From a virus: a stretch of DNA of 30,732 nucleotides. This document shows positions 6,137 to 13,041 of this stretch, one piece after another. Within the stretch, counting starts at the first letter, position 1. The number at the start of each line of letters is the position of its first letter. The notes under the pieces were generated by a model. It ran no database searches. It was given only the letters and a program-made list of their open reading frames with translations, and was not told where the DNA came from. The position numbers and the translations under genes are program-made. The stretch is taken from IMG/VR virus record IMGVR_UViG_3300047457_000168, positions 1 to 30,732 of that record; one strand, written 5' to 3'.

Positions 6137-6165
6137 TTAAAACCATTATAAAATAAAGGTTTTAA
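6137..6165 (-). terminator. Possible weak terminator after the late operon
   Basis: An 8-bp stem (TTAAAACC/GGTTTTAA) with a 13-base loop begins a few bases after the phosphoesterase stop codon on the minus strand and is followed by an AT-rich stretch (AATTATTTTGTT). The stem is AT-rich with only two G-C pairs, so termination would be incomplete. Confidence 0.4.
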
Positions 6166-6168
6166 TCC

Positions 6169-7200
6169 TTAAAAAATATGTGTTAAACGCGCGATTTGAC
6201 CGTGTTCCTTGTGATGAATGAACCCTTCAATCGCTTTTGGCGAGTGCTGGTAACCATTTCGATGATGCCATGAATCGGTTCCGGACGGTGAACGCAATGA
6301 TTCAACGGTGACACCGATAAAATCCTTCGACATTTTGTGGTGTACATGATGCGTGTAAACATAACGGTGTTTCGTTTTTGCCCATTCAAGCGGGAATTCT
6401 TGTGCCATCAACAACGGCAAATCTTGTAATTTCGCCCCGTCCCCGTGTGTTGTACCGATTAAACTTGTCCCGTATTGAAACGCCTTTCGATGCGAAATAG
6501 AACAATCGAATGTAATGTTTTTACAATTTCGAAACCACGATTGAATGACATCCGCAAGGAAAAACCCGTTCGTATAATCATGATTTGACGGATTGAACGT
6601 GAAATGAACGTCCGCGATTGTAATTAATTTTTCAAGGATTTCGACGTACAAACGTTTCGCGTTAATAAAGTTTTCATACCACATTCCGTCGGTGTCTTGT
6701 GGTGTTCCCGCGGTCGTTTGTCTTTTCGGCGTGTCAATGTGCAAAATGTCATTTCCTCCGATAAATAAAATCTTGTCGATTTGGAATCCGCTTGACTTGT
6801 CCAAAATACCTTGAACGCCTTCGTGAACGCGCTTGACCGCAATTTGTTGGTTGTATTCCTCGCCCGTTTCGAATGCTGTCGCCAGTTTTCCGATATGAAC
6901 GTCCGCGGGATCAATGACCAACAAATGACCATCCTTTGATTTGGTCCTTTTGATTGTCGGGTAAACTGGGGAATGTTCATCGATTGACTTGATTATGTCA
7001 ACGCGCAACTGTTCCATTTTTCCGAATAGTTCGTTTTGATATTCGGGATTTTTAAAAAACAAGCTGGTGTTCTTTGATTTCAACCAACCATGTTTTACGT
7101 TTTTGACGTCGATTCCTTGGTCGTCGCATTCGCGCTTGATTCTTCGATATTGTGCGACAACCTCGAATTCTTCGCGCGTTATTCGTGGTCTAAATTTCAC
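6169..7200 (-). CDS. Calcineurin-like metallophosphoesterase
   Basis: This 343-residue protein has the metallophosphoesterase motif series in order: DVHIG (100-104; D-x-H), GGND (148-151), SNHD (205-208; variant of GNH(D/E)), THGDG (251-255) and the histidine cluster THHVHHK (283-289). These residues bind two metal ions; relatives hydrolyse phosphodiesters or nucleic acid ends. The N-terminal 90 residues are a charged helical extension. The start is GTG at 7200, since no upstream ATG exists and the next internal ATG would remove the N-terminal region. It overlaps the spanin gene by 11 bases and is the last gene of the late operon. The substrate is unknown; a DNA-processing nuclease is the usual guess for such phage proteins. 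Confidence 0.75.
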   Translation of the reverse strand: MKFRPRITREEFEVVAQYRRIKRECDDQGIDVKNVKHGWLKSKNTSLFFKNPEYQNELFGKMEQLRVDIIKSIDEHSPVYPTIKRTKSKDGHLLVIDPADVHIGKLATAFETGEEYNQQIAVKRVHEGVQGILDKSSGFQIDKILFIGGNDILHIDTPKRQTTAGTPQDTDGMWYENFINAKRLYVEILEKLITIADVHFTFNPSNHDYTNGFFLADVIQSWFRNCKNITFDCSISHRKAFQYGTSLIGTTHGDGAKLQDLPLLMAQEFPLEWAKTKHRYVYTHHVHHKMSKDFIGVTVESLRSPSGTDSWHHRNGYQHSPKAIEGFIHHKEHGQIARLTHIF

Positions 7201-7675
7201 CCCTATATTTTAATAATAAAGCAATTCGATTGAAAACCGATGAATTTAAAATGAATCGTAAAACAAAACCAAGAATGAACGCAAACAAAACCAACCACCA
7301 ATTGGTTCTATATTTCACAACTTGGTTGTTTTTTACCTTCGCTTGTTGTTTAACGATCTTGATCTCGGTGTCACCTTTGATTTTCAAGGTCTTGATTCGT
7401 TCCTTGTATCGAATTCGTTCTTGAAATCTCGTTGTTGGAACGTATATGTTTCTATATTGTATAACCGTATCGCGATACGCGATAATTTTTTCCCAAACAA
7501 TCGAATCGTTGACAATTACCGGGAACGAATCAACGGTTGCAATTCGAATTGTGTCGGTGTCTTGTGTGAATTTAGCGCCATGTTTTAGCGCTTTTCGGAC
7601 GTGGTATTGTGCTTTCCTTTCGGACGAACACGAAACAAGCGCCAACGCCAGCAAAACAAATAAAATCAACCTCAT
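7190..7675 (-). CDS. One-piece spanin (u-spanin) candidate: lipoprotein with C-terminal membrane helix
   Basis: From ATG 7675 the 161-residue product starts with a lipoprotein signal (MRLILFVLLALALVSC; lipobox LVSC with Cys16). A periplasmic region with a charged, coiled-coil-like centre follows (RFQERIRYKERIKTLKIKGD, then EIKIVKQQAKVKN). Near the end is a single membrane helix (WWLVLFAFILGFVLRFIL, about residues 126-143). A lipid anchor at one end and an inner-membrane helix at the other is the layout of unimolecular spanins such as T1 gp11, which fuse outer and inner membranes in the last lysis step. The start overlaps the endolysin stop (ATGA), completing a holin-endolysin-spanin cassette. 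The call is from topology and position, not sequence similarity. Confidence 0.72.
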   Translation of the reverse strand: MRLILFVLLALALVSCSSERKAQYHVRKALKHGAKFTQDTDTIRIATVDSFPVIVNDSIVWEKIIAYRDTVIQYRNIYVPTTRFQERIRYKERIKTLKIKGDTEIKIVKQQAKVKNNQVVKYRTNWWLVLFAFILGFVLRFILNSSVFNRIALLLKYRGEI

Positions 7676-8265
7676 ATTTCGAGCAATGTATACGAAAATT
7701 TGTTGCCGTGAATCTTTGACGCCTTTTTGCAAATGAACATAAACGTTTCAAAATCTTTTGCGCGCTTGAATACTTGACAACCTTCGGACCAATTTTCCAC
7801 CCAAGTCGAATCCGTTCCCGCCTTGTGGATGTTTATTCCAAACATTCCCGTGTCCGTTTTGATTTCGTCAAATTTCATATCTCGATTTCCGTCCCTCCAA
7901 ACCGTAACGTTGCCTAATCGTTGACAAAGCGCGTCGTATTTTCCTTGATGCTTGTCAATCGACCAAACCCCGCGATATTGACCCGCTACCAACCGCGCAA
8001 CGCCTTTTGAATTATGGAATTTCTCAACACCTTTTTTTCCGGGATCCGTCGTCGCGTTCCAACAAAAAAATTGCCACGTTCCGTTTGCATCTTTAAATGA
8101 AATTGTTATAAAATCGTCAAATACATTTGTCACCTTGTCGGCGATGCTGGGGGAATTGTTTCGAACGCCTACAATATTAACGTCGTAACCTTTATTCGAA
8201 TGGTCCTCGAACCATTTAAATCCCTTTTCTTTGACCGCCTTTTCGATTTTTTCCCTTGTATACAT
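7672..8265 (-). CDS. Endolysin-type peptidoglycan hydrolase (L,D-transpeptidase-fold-like)
   Basis: The 197-residue protein lies between holin and spanin. Its C-terminal part has GINIHKAG (143-150; His147) and, 16 residues on, NWSEGCQVF (158-166; Cys163). This His-x(n)-S-x-GC spacing recalls the active site of YkuD-type L,D-transpeptidase folds, which in this context would cut cell-wall peptides. There is no signal peptide, so it must reach the wall through the holin. It starts three bases before the holin stop region and is coupled to the spanin gene (ATGA at 7672-7675). The lysis role is well supported by context; the exact bond cut is not known, and other hydrolase families cannot be excluded. 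Confidence 0.7.
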   Translation of the reverse strand: MYTREKIEKAVKEKGFKWFEDHSNKGYDVNIVGVRNNSPSIADKVTNVFDDFITISFKDANGTWQFFCWNATTDPGKKGVEKFHNSKGVARLVAGQYRGVWSIDKHQGKYDALCQRLGNVTVWRDGNRDMKFDEIKTDTGMFGINIHKAGTDSTWVENWSEGCQVFKRAKDFETFMFICKKASKIHGNKFSYTLLEI

Positions 8266-8268
8266 AAT

Positions 8269-8697
8269 TTAGTTTTTGAATTCGTCCCATTCTTGTTTTT
8301 TCGCCGTCAAAAATTCTTTAAATGACTTCAAAACATCTTTTCCCGTGACCTCAAAATAACTTTCGTTAATTGATTTGATTTCGATGAATGCACAAAAAAA
8401 CGTAAATGCTTTCGTTAACACCAATTCAACGGACACAAATAAACCAATTAAATCCGAAATAACATATTTTTCGAGGAAAAAAAACGCAACAATTCCGCCA
8501 GCGTAAAGCAATGATTTTGAAATCGTGCGTGCAAGTCCACGGGAACGAATCGAATTCCAACCTTTCAAACGAACGCTTCGCCAAACACCGAAACACAAGT
8601 CAAGCCAAATGAACGCAATTGCAATTAAAACCATAGGTTTGACTGGCGCTAAAATCGAAAGTAAGGAAAGCGCAAAAATTGAAAATTTAGTTTTCAT
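8269..8697 (-). CDS. Phage holin
   Basis: This is a 142-residue integral membrane protein. Hydrophobic segments lie at about residues 3-17, 20-38 (PMVLIAIAFIWLDLCFGVW), 61-77 (SKSLLYAGGIVAFFFLE) and 82-105, followed by a charged C-terminal tail (SFKEFLTAKKQEWDEFK). The pattern LDLCFG-x-W-R-S followed by a basic loop and a second membrane hairpin is typical of holins of Bacteroidetes phages. Holins form membrane holes at a set time and release the endolysin. It is followed directly by the endolysin gene and overlaps the upstream small membrane-protein gene by 11 bases, which could encode a regulator of hole formation. Confidence 0.75.
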   Translation of the reverse strand: MKTKFSIFALSLLSILAPVKPMVLIAIAFIWLDLCFGVWRSVRLKGWNSIRSRGLARTISKSLLYAGGIVAFFFLEKYVISDLIGLFVSVELVLTKAFTFFCAFIEIKSINESYFEVTGKDVLKSFKEFLTAKKQEWDEFKN

Positions 8698-8872
8698 CCG
8701 GATGTTGATTGACGTATATTTCGTAAATTATTTGATATGTATTATAAAAAAACATGGACCATCCCAACATTTGCAAATAAAACAACTGTTGAAACCATAG
8801 CGCGAATGCCGTTACATACGAACAAAGGAAATAAATCCAAGCCAATTGGCGAACGTGGGATTCTTTAATCAT
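8687..8872 (-). CDS. Small membrane protein upstream of holin (61 aa)
   Basis: I place the start at the ATG at 8872 (MIKESHVRQLAWIYFLCSYV), since longer starts run far into the upstream gene. Two hydrophobic segments (about residues 10-30 and 33-50) rich in Phe, Tyr and Trp are separated by a short turn, and the C-terminus is acidic (NQHPDEN). It overlaps the neck gene by eight bases and the holin gene by 11. It might be an antiholin, a second holin or a host-membrane factor; position is the only evidence for a lysis role. Confidence 0.6.
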   Translation of the reverse strand: MIKESHVRQLAWIYFLCSYVTAFALWFQQLFYLQMLGWSMFFYNTYQIIYEIYVNQHPDEN

Positions 8873-9329
8873 TGCCAAAATCGTAATTGTCCATCGGAAT
8901 TTTGCACCAGTCCTCCGAATCATAAACATTCATGGCAATTGTCATTGTCCATCCCGCCGTGACATCGTGTGAACGGTTGATAAATGGTTGTGTTCCAATT
9001 GTTCCAGTCACATCGAGGAAATCTTCAAACCTCCATTGCTTCAAAATGACGTGAATGTCTTTGCAAATGGACAAACAATCGGAATGTATTTCGTTGATTT
9101 GTCTATATTCTTGAATGTTATATTTGTCGGCGATTGAAATAACGGCGTTAACTTGAACGCCAAAATCGGAAATCGAACCCGGTTGCAAGGTGACAACCAT
9201 CAACGGGTAATCGACGGCGTCCCTTGACACGGCGTCCAAATAATCCCCTTGGAAAAAATCATTTATCTGTAGATGTTCGTTCGCGATTATTTCGAATTCG
9301 CGCATCAATTGGTTTAACGTCTTTTCCAT
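8865..9329 (-). CDS. Tail terminator / neck protein candidate
   Basis: The protein has 154 residues, with an N-terminal helix (LNQLMREFEIIANEHLQIND), then DYPLMVVTLQPGS. A central helix follows and a closing strand GWTMTIAMNVYDSEDW (about 126-141). The order helix, strand, long helix, terminal strand fits small tail-completion or tail-terminator proteins. It follows portal and connector genes. No sequence motif is decisive; the assignment rests on size, secondary-structure pattern and position just after a head-tail connector. An alternative is another connector-ring component. Confidence 0.5.
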   Translation of the reverse strand: MEKTLNQLMREFEIIANEHLQINDFFQGDYLDAVSRDAVDYPLMVVTLQPGSISDFGVQVNAVISIADKYNIQEYRQINEIHSDCLSICKDIHVILKQWRFEDFLDVTGTIGTQPFINRSHDVTAGWTMTIAMNVYDSEDWCKIPMDNYDFGND

Positions 9330-9390
9330 TCTTTAAATATTTGTTCAATTTTTCAATGTCTTTTTTTCCGGGAACAAACCGTTTGTTCAT
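9259..9390 (-). CDS. Small basic protein in connector operon (43 aa)
   Basis: ATG at 9390 overlaps the stop of the connector gene (ATGA at 9387-9390). The product starts MNKRFVPGKKDIEKLNKYLK, is strongly basic, and ends RIRNNRERTSTDK at 9259. It runs 71 bases into the next gene, a deep overlap. The frame extends upstream without a stop, but the start at 9390 is the one that fits the overlap. No function is recognised; a basic peptide made beside head-completion proteins could be a DNA-associated virion component. Confidence 0.5.
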   Translation of the reverse strand: MNKRFVPGKKDIEKLNKYLKNGKDVKPIDARIRNNRERTSTDK

Positions 9391-9905
9391 ATAATCCAGT
9401 TTAAAGGTGAATAACCCGTTTGATCCTTTGTGACCTTTTCGTGACACATGGACGGCGATCCGCAACAATCAATGTATTCGGGGTAATTGTCGCCGTTGTC
9501 GTCCATCAAAAATCCGATTAATCGTTCCTTATAAAATTGCGCGTCTTTTAACAATTGGTCGCGGAAAACATAAGTGTTTTGACGGTCGTTTGCTTGAATG
9601 TTTTCATCGGAAACACGACCGACCGATTTGTTTGTCAATTTCTCATTCAATAATAAACAACAACGATAGTCAACGTAGGCAACCAAACACGGGACAACGT
9701 AATCATTCATCAATGTTAAATAAGTCGGCGTCCATGAATTCGTTTGAACGCGTTGCAACAATGCTTTGTAAAGGGGTGTCCCCAAAGCTGGTTGAACGTT
9801 GATGTCTTGACTTCGCCGAATAGCCACGGCAAGAATTTTCGTGTCGGTGTTTTGATGAATCAAACCTAATTTCTTTAGGTTTTCAACTGATAAAAGATAG
9901 TTCAT
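9387..9905 (-). CDS. Head-tail connector (DUF6712-like)
   Basis: This 172-residue mostly helical protein begins MNYLLSVENLKKLGLIHQNT and contains RRSQDINVQPALGTPLY. The pattern of a helix, an aspartate- and proline-containing turn (LGTPLY), and long helices (YLTLMNDYVVPCLVAYVDY) matches the DUF6712-type head-tail adaptor proteins I associate with Bacteroidetes phages, analogous to HK97 gp6 and SPP1 gp15. They form a ring below the portal. The C-terminal end carries three Cys (YIDCCGSPSMCH), which is unusual and could bind metal. It lies eight bases downstream of the portal gene. Confidence 0.65.
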   Translation of the reverse strand: MNYLLSVENLKKLGLIHQNTDTKILAVAIRRSQDINVQPALGTPLYKALLQRVQTNSWTPTYLTLMNDYVVPCLVAYVDYRCCLLLNEKLTNKSVGRVSDENIQANDRQNTYVFRDQLLKDAQFYKERLIGFLMDDNGDNYPEYIDCCGSPSMCHEKVTKDQTGYSPLNWII

Positions 9906-9912
9906 GTTTTAA

Positions 9913-11874
9913 TTATTGTGCAATTACTAATTGTTGAACCCATTCGTGACGGCAAAACGGCGTTGTTGCTTTCGTTTTTGGATTCGTATACCAACCGCCA
10001 CGGTAACGCCAAACGTCACGGTCAACCCTTGCGGAAATGTTGTCAATATCTTGTCGCGAATAACTTCGATTCAATTCGATTAATTTAACACAAAACGCCC
10101 TTGATTGCGTCTTGACTGGGGGAACGTCGGGACGTGTTTGATATGTATACCTTACCTCAAACCTCGAAATCGGAATATCAAGGTTTTCAATGACCGACTT
10201 TCCCAGCGTGTTAACTTCGCCTCCTTTCGAAATCAAATCAAGTTCACGAATCAATTGAATTCGTTTCGCGATTTCTTCAACCGACGTGTTCAACGCCTTC
10301 GCGATTGCGTCGCTTGATTCCCCGTCCGACAAAAGTTTTAAAACGTCTTTATCGCCTCCGGTCAACTTGGCGGAAATTTCGCCAACTTTATCAAACAATT
10401 GTTGACTTCGTGCGAAAACGTCCGCGCTGGGGGTGTCCCATTCAATCGGTTCGGAATGCAATACAATGTAATTGTCATTCGATTCGCCGAATTCCGCGAA
10501 AACTTTTATTTCATCGTCCCCGAATTCGTGTCGGTCGCATGATTGAACAATCGGTGTTTGTTGAACCGCTGGCATTCCAACGATACGACGCGCGGTTGTT
10601 TCGCTAATTGTCGGGAATGATGCGACCAATATGTTCAACGCGCTTTCGGGTGTTAAAATACCTTCTTTGATTTTTGCGACAACATCAATTAACGACGCAA
10701 TTTGCGCCCCATTCAAGGCGGATTTTGCCACGTCCAGCGTTTCGGGTGCTGGTTGCCCATCAACGGTTTGAACCGGTTCATCTTTTGGCAACGGTTGAAC
10801 GTCTTTTAATTTTACCTTGCCAGCGTAACCACTTAATTCAACCATGAAATTCAACAACCATTCAATTCGCTTTTGTTTCGTTTCAACGTACGTCGCCTTA
10901 AAAATATTAAACAAATCGTCGGATTCCGCTGAATTGAACGATCCCTCCATTCGGACCCCGAATAATTGCGGGGACGTAATCGCGTGCGCGACAAGGATGT
11001 TTTGTTGAACGCTTTTTTCCGTCGCCAAATAACGTTGGTCAAGATTGTTCCCATTCAATGATAAAATGGTCGGCGCTTCATCTTTGCCGTTGCTAAATGT
11101 TAGGATTATTTCGCCCGCGTCCTCAACCGATTGCGAACGTCCTTTAACGTCTGCTTTGATTCGGTTCAATTCCTCCGTTGTTTCGGGGTATCCGCTGGGA
11201 AAATTTATTAAACTTCCCGACTTGAAACCGTTCTGCAATTCATACATATGGAATTTCGAAATGTCAACATCCGTTTGAATCGCCGTTATTCCGCCATAAT
11301 ACGACGGTTTCGGGTATACGCCTAATTCCTTGCGACCTTTTAAATGTGGTTCTTTGTAATAAAGAATAAATGAACCCGTTCGATTGTCTTTGTCAAAAGC
11401 TGGTAAAATTCTCAAGTTCGTTTTTTCCGGGGATTGATTCAACGCCGTCCAATCGTCACTAATATAATAAGTCCTTTCGTCTTCAGATGCGCGAATCATG
11501 TCAATCGGAATGTGTTCCCACATCACAACCTTTGTTTGTTCTTTGTTCCAAGTCCCTTTGACCGCGAAACCTCCGAACAATTCGCCATCGAACGCAAGCC
11601 GTTCGGCAATTTCGTTCATGTCAAAATCCGACCATTTGTTGTCAATGAATGGTTGAACCATTCCGGTCACGATTTGAACACCCCCGCCCGCTATGTAATG
11701 CGTTTTATTTTTTATTATTCCTTGGTGATATGCCGACCCGTTGTAAAGGTCCGCTAAAAAAAAGGGGTAATCATTCTTTTTTCCCCATTTCACGAATCCA
11801 AGTGAACGGTCCTTTTCTTCGTCCGGTTTTTGAAAATCTTTTCGAAATGAAATCGACGTTAATTTATTATTCAT
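9913..11874 (-). CDS. Portal protein with C-terminal HTH and CRHxW domain
   Basis: I use the ATG at 11874 (MNNKLTSISFRKDF), eight bases inside the previous gene's end, giving 653 residues. The N-terminal 450 residues look like a phage portal: KNDYPFFLADLYNGSAYHQGII, IDMIRASEDERTYYISDDW, FNSAESDDLF and a helical wing ending SALNILVASFP. Portals form the 12-fold ring for DNA entry. The C-terminal 200 residues are extra: a helix-turn-helix-like part (DVLKLLSDGESSDAIAKALN), then a terminal domain with AFCVKLIELNRSYSRQDI, DVWRYRGGWY and PFCRHEW (Cys-Arg-His near 641-643). Similar ends occur in phage minor head proteins. The protein thus looks like a portal fused to a minor head protein domain. It is encoded after the capsid genes. 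Confidence 0.78.
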   Translation of the reverse strand: MNNKLTSISFRKDFQKPDEEKDRSLGFVKWGKKNDYPFFLADLYNGSAYHQGIIKNKTHYIAGGGVQIVTGMVQPFIDNKWSDFDMNEIAERLAFDGELFGGFAVKGTWNKEQTKVVMWEHIPIDMIRASEDERTYYISDDWTALNQSPEKTNLRILPAFDKDNRTGSFILYYKEPHLKGRKELGVYPKPSYYGGITAIQTDVDISKFHMYELQNGFKSGSLINFPSGYPETTEELNRIKADVKGRSQSVEDAGEIILTFSNGKDEAPTILSLNGNNLDQRYLATEKSVQQNILVAHAITSPQLFGVRMEGSFNSAESDDLFNIFKATYVETKQKRIEWLLNFMVELSGYAGKVKLKDVQPLPKDEPVQTVDGQPAPETLDVAKSALNGAQIASLIDVVAKIKEGILTPESALNILVASFPTISETTARRIVGMPAVQQTPIVQSCDRHEFGDDEIKVFAEFGESNDNYIVLHSEPIEWDTPSADVFARSQQLFDKVGEISAKLTGGDKDVLKLLSDGESSDAIAKALNTSVEEIAKRIQLIRELDLISKGGEVNTLGKSVIENLDIPISRFEVRYTYQTRPDVPPVKTQSRAFCVKLIELNRSYSRQDIDNISARVDRDVWRYRGGWYTNPKTKATTPFCRHEWVQQLVIAQ

Positions 11875-12235
11875 ATATGTTAAAATAAATCGGTGAATCG
11901 TATTCGTAACTCGGTGAATCCGCCTCAATGACGTGCGCGCGTCCCGTTTCGACCAATCCTTGAGAATTCACGGGGTCAAGGTTGCCCGGTGACGATTGTT
12001 GGTAAATGTTGTAAATATAATATCCGTCGTAAATGAAATTCACGTCAACGCCATCAATCAAAACGAATTCGTCGAACCTTGGAATCCCTTGTGAAATGTT
12101 GGTCAAGACACAAGTTTGGTTGTCAAACGATTGTTCGTGGATAAACTCAAATAGATAGTTCGGATTCGGGATTGTTGTCAATTCCGTCACCGTCACGATC
12201 AACGACGTCGTTCCGTTTTTTTGTATTTTTTGCAT
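11867..12235 (-). CDS. Beta-rich virion protein, 122 aa
   Basis: Start at ATG 12235 (MQKIQKNGTTSLIVTVTELT). The protein is beta-rich with many aromatic residues (NPNYLFEFIHEQSFD, VNFIYDGYYIYNIYQQ) and closes with an acidic, tyrosine-rich tail (SPSYEYDSPIYFNIYE). Proteins with a V-x-V-T-L-T-E strand followed by P-x-YLFEF recur among structural genes of Bacteroidetes phages; I would expect a head-decoration or tail-associated role. It lies between the probable tail tube gene and the portal, and overlaps both neighbouring genes. The function is not established. Confidence 0.6.
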   Translation of the reverse strand: MQKIQKNGTTSLIVTVTELTTIPNPNYLFEFIHEQSFDNQTCVLTNISQGIPRFDEFVLIDGVDVNFIYDGYYIYNIYQQSSPGNLDPVNSQGLVETGRAHVIEADSPSYEYDSPIYFNIYE

Positions 12236-12389
12236 TTTCTTTTTTAACAAGGTTTGGTTTTTCGAATTCGAAAATGTCAATGATTCCCATGGACAAGTAA
12301 TCGTCGCCTTTTCCAGCTTCTATTTTGACGTACCTTTGTAGATTTGGCGCCCAAACACGGCACCCAATCATTTCGCTTTTTATTTTCAT
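12147..12389 (-). CDS. Small protein, 80 aa, first gene after internal terminator
   Basis: The ATG at 12389 is four bases after a TATATTTG promoter box. The protein starts MKIKSEMIGCRVWAPNLQRY and forms a short sheet (YVKIEAG, MGIIDIFEF) followed by a lysine-rich linker. The end (VDRDGDGIDNNPESE) resembles a calcium-loop pattern but lies in the region overlapping the next gene in another frame, so I give it no weight. The overlap of 89 bases is large; the N-terminal half is the convincing part. The role is unknown, probably structural or accessory. Confidence 0.55.
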   Translation of the reverse strand: MKIKSEMIGCRVWAPNLQRYVKIEAGKGDDYLSMGIIDIFEFEKPNLVKKENAKNTKKRNDVVDRDGDGIDNNPESELSI

Positions 12390-12393
12390 GAAT

Positions 12394-12422
12394 CAAATAT
12401 ATAAAAAAAAGGGACGGGACAA
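12394..12422 (-). promoter_or_regulatory. Bacteroidetes-type promoter inside a terminator, leaderless
   Basis: On the minus strand TATATTTG (12401-12394) lies 18 bases after TTG (12422-12420) and only four bases before the ATG at 12389. Transcription would begin at or next to the start codon. The -33 TTG sits in the loop of the terminator hairpin at 12403-12432. It could restart transcription of the portal-connector-lysis genes. Confidence 0.5.
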
Positions 12423-12432
12423 CGCCCATCCC
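12403..12432 (-). terminator. Intrinsic terminator after the tail tube gene
   Basis: On the minus strand GGGATGGG (12432-12425) pairs with CCCGTCCC (12418-12411) over eight base pairs (one G-T) around a six-base loop, followed by eight T (12410-12403). It lies about 22 bases after the stop at 12455. Confidence 0.8.
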
Positions 12433-12454
12433 CTAATTTAAGTTAGTTCAACGA

Positions 12455-12988
12455 TTAAATTGACGGTGATTGTTGCGCCAACAAGTTATTGTAAAGTGTT
12501 GCGTTCACGTCTGGAACCTCGTCGTTTTCCATTCCTCGCAAAACAATAACGTGTCCTTTTCGGTCGCTCTTCAAAACCCCGGACGTGTATTCGTTCGCGT
12601 CCGCAACTTGCAATCCTTCGCCTAATCCAAGCGCTACAATTGTTCCGTCGGCATTTTCAACCAAACAAACACATTCGTTTTGTGCAAGCAAATGAATTTC
12701 GCTTCTCAATTCTTTTGAATCGGACGCAAGAATCATTGACAATTCGTGTTCGTACCACAACGTCCCATTGTTTTTGTCAACTCGAACTGGCGCCGTGTAG
12801 CTTGATAAGTTTGACTTTAACTTGTAAAGGAATGTTTCACCCGTTACAGTCAAAGACGTTAGTTCATTTGTCGGTGAAACAACCGCGCCAGATGTTGCCC
12901 CCAAAGGGAACAACAAAACGCTTTTGATTCCGCCTTTTCCGTTGGTACACGTTCTATCGTTGTACCCCGTGGTCATGTTACAAGACAT
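12455..12988 (-). CDS. Probable major tail tube protein
   Basis: This 177-residue protein begins MSCNMTTGYNDRTCTNGKGG with two early Cys, then IKSVLLFPLG and a beta-rich body. The pattern Met-Ser-Cys, a second Cys about ten residues later, GGI-K-x-V, then a middle part with YEHELSMILASDSKELRSEIHLLAQNE and a VALGLGEGLQV strand is one I associate with a structural protein of Bacteroidetes phages, most likely the tail tube. It lies directly downstream of the capsid gene and is bounded by hairpins on both sides, so it may be expressed at its own level. The alternative is a capsid decoration protein. No other good tube candidate is present in the window. Confidence 0.55.
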   Translation of the reverse strand: MSCNMTTGYNDRTCTNGKGGIKSVLLFPLGATSGAVVSPTNELTSLTVTGETFLYKLKSNLSSYTAPVRVDKNNGTLWYEHELSMILASDSKELRSEIHLLAQNECVCLVENADGTIVALGLGEGLQVADANEYTSGVLKSDRKGHVIVLRGMENDEVPDVNATLYNNLLAQQSPSI

Positions 12989-13016
12989 TGATTTTTATTT
13001 TTTAATGTTTAAAATA

Positions 13017-13034
13017 GGGGGGACGAATCCCCCC
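13017..13034 (-). terminator. Hairpin after the capsid gene (terminator or attenuator)
   Basis: Six G (13017-13022) and six C (13029-13034) form a perfect stem with a six-base loop, seven bases after the capsid stop. On the minus strand it is followed by TATTTTAAAC, a poor T-run, so partial termination or mRNA 3'-end protection is more likely than full stop. Confidence 0.65.
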
Positions 13035-13041
13035 GTGTTAA

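Noticed and set aside
12147-12200. DRDGDGIDNNPE calcium-loop-like pattern at the end of the 80-residue protein
   Set aside because: It lies where two genes overlap in different frames, so the pattern can arise from coding constraint on the other gene.
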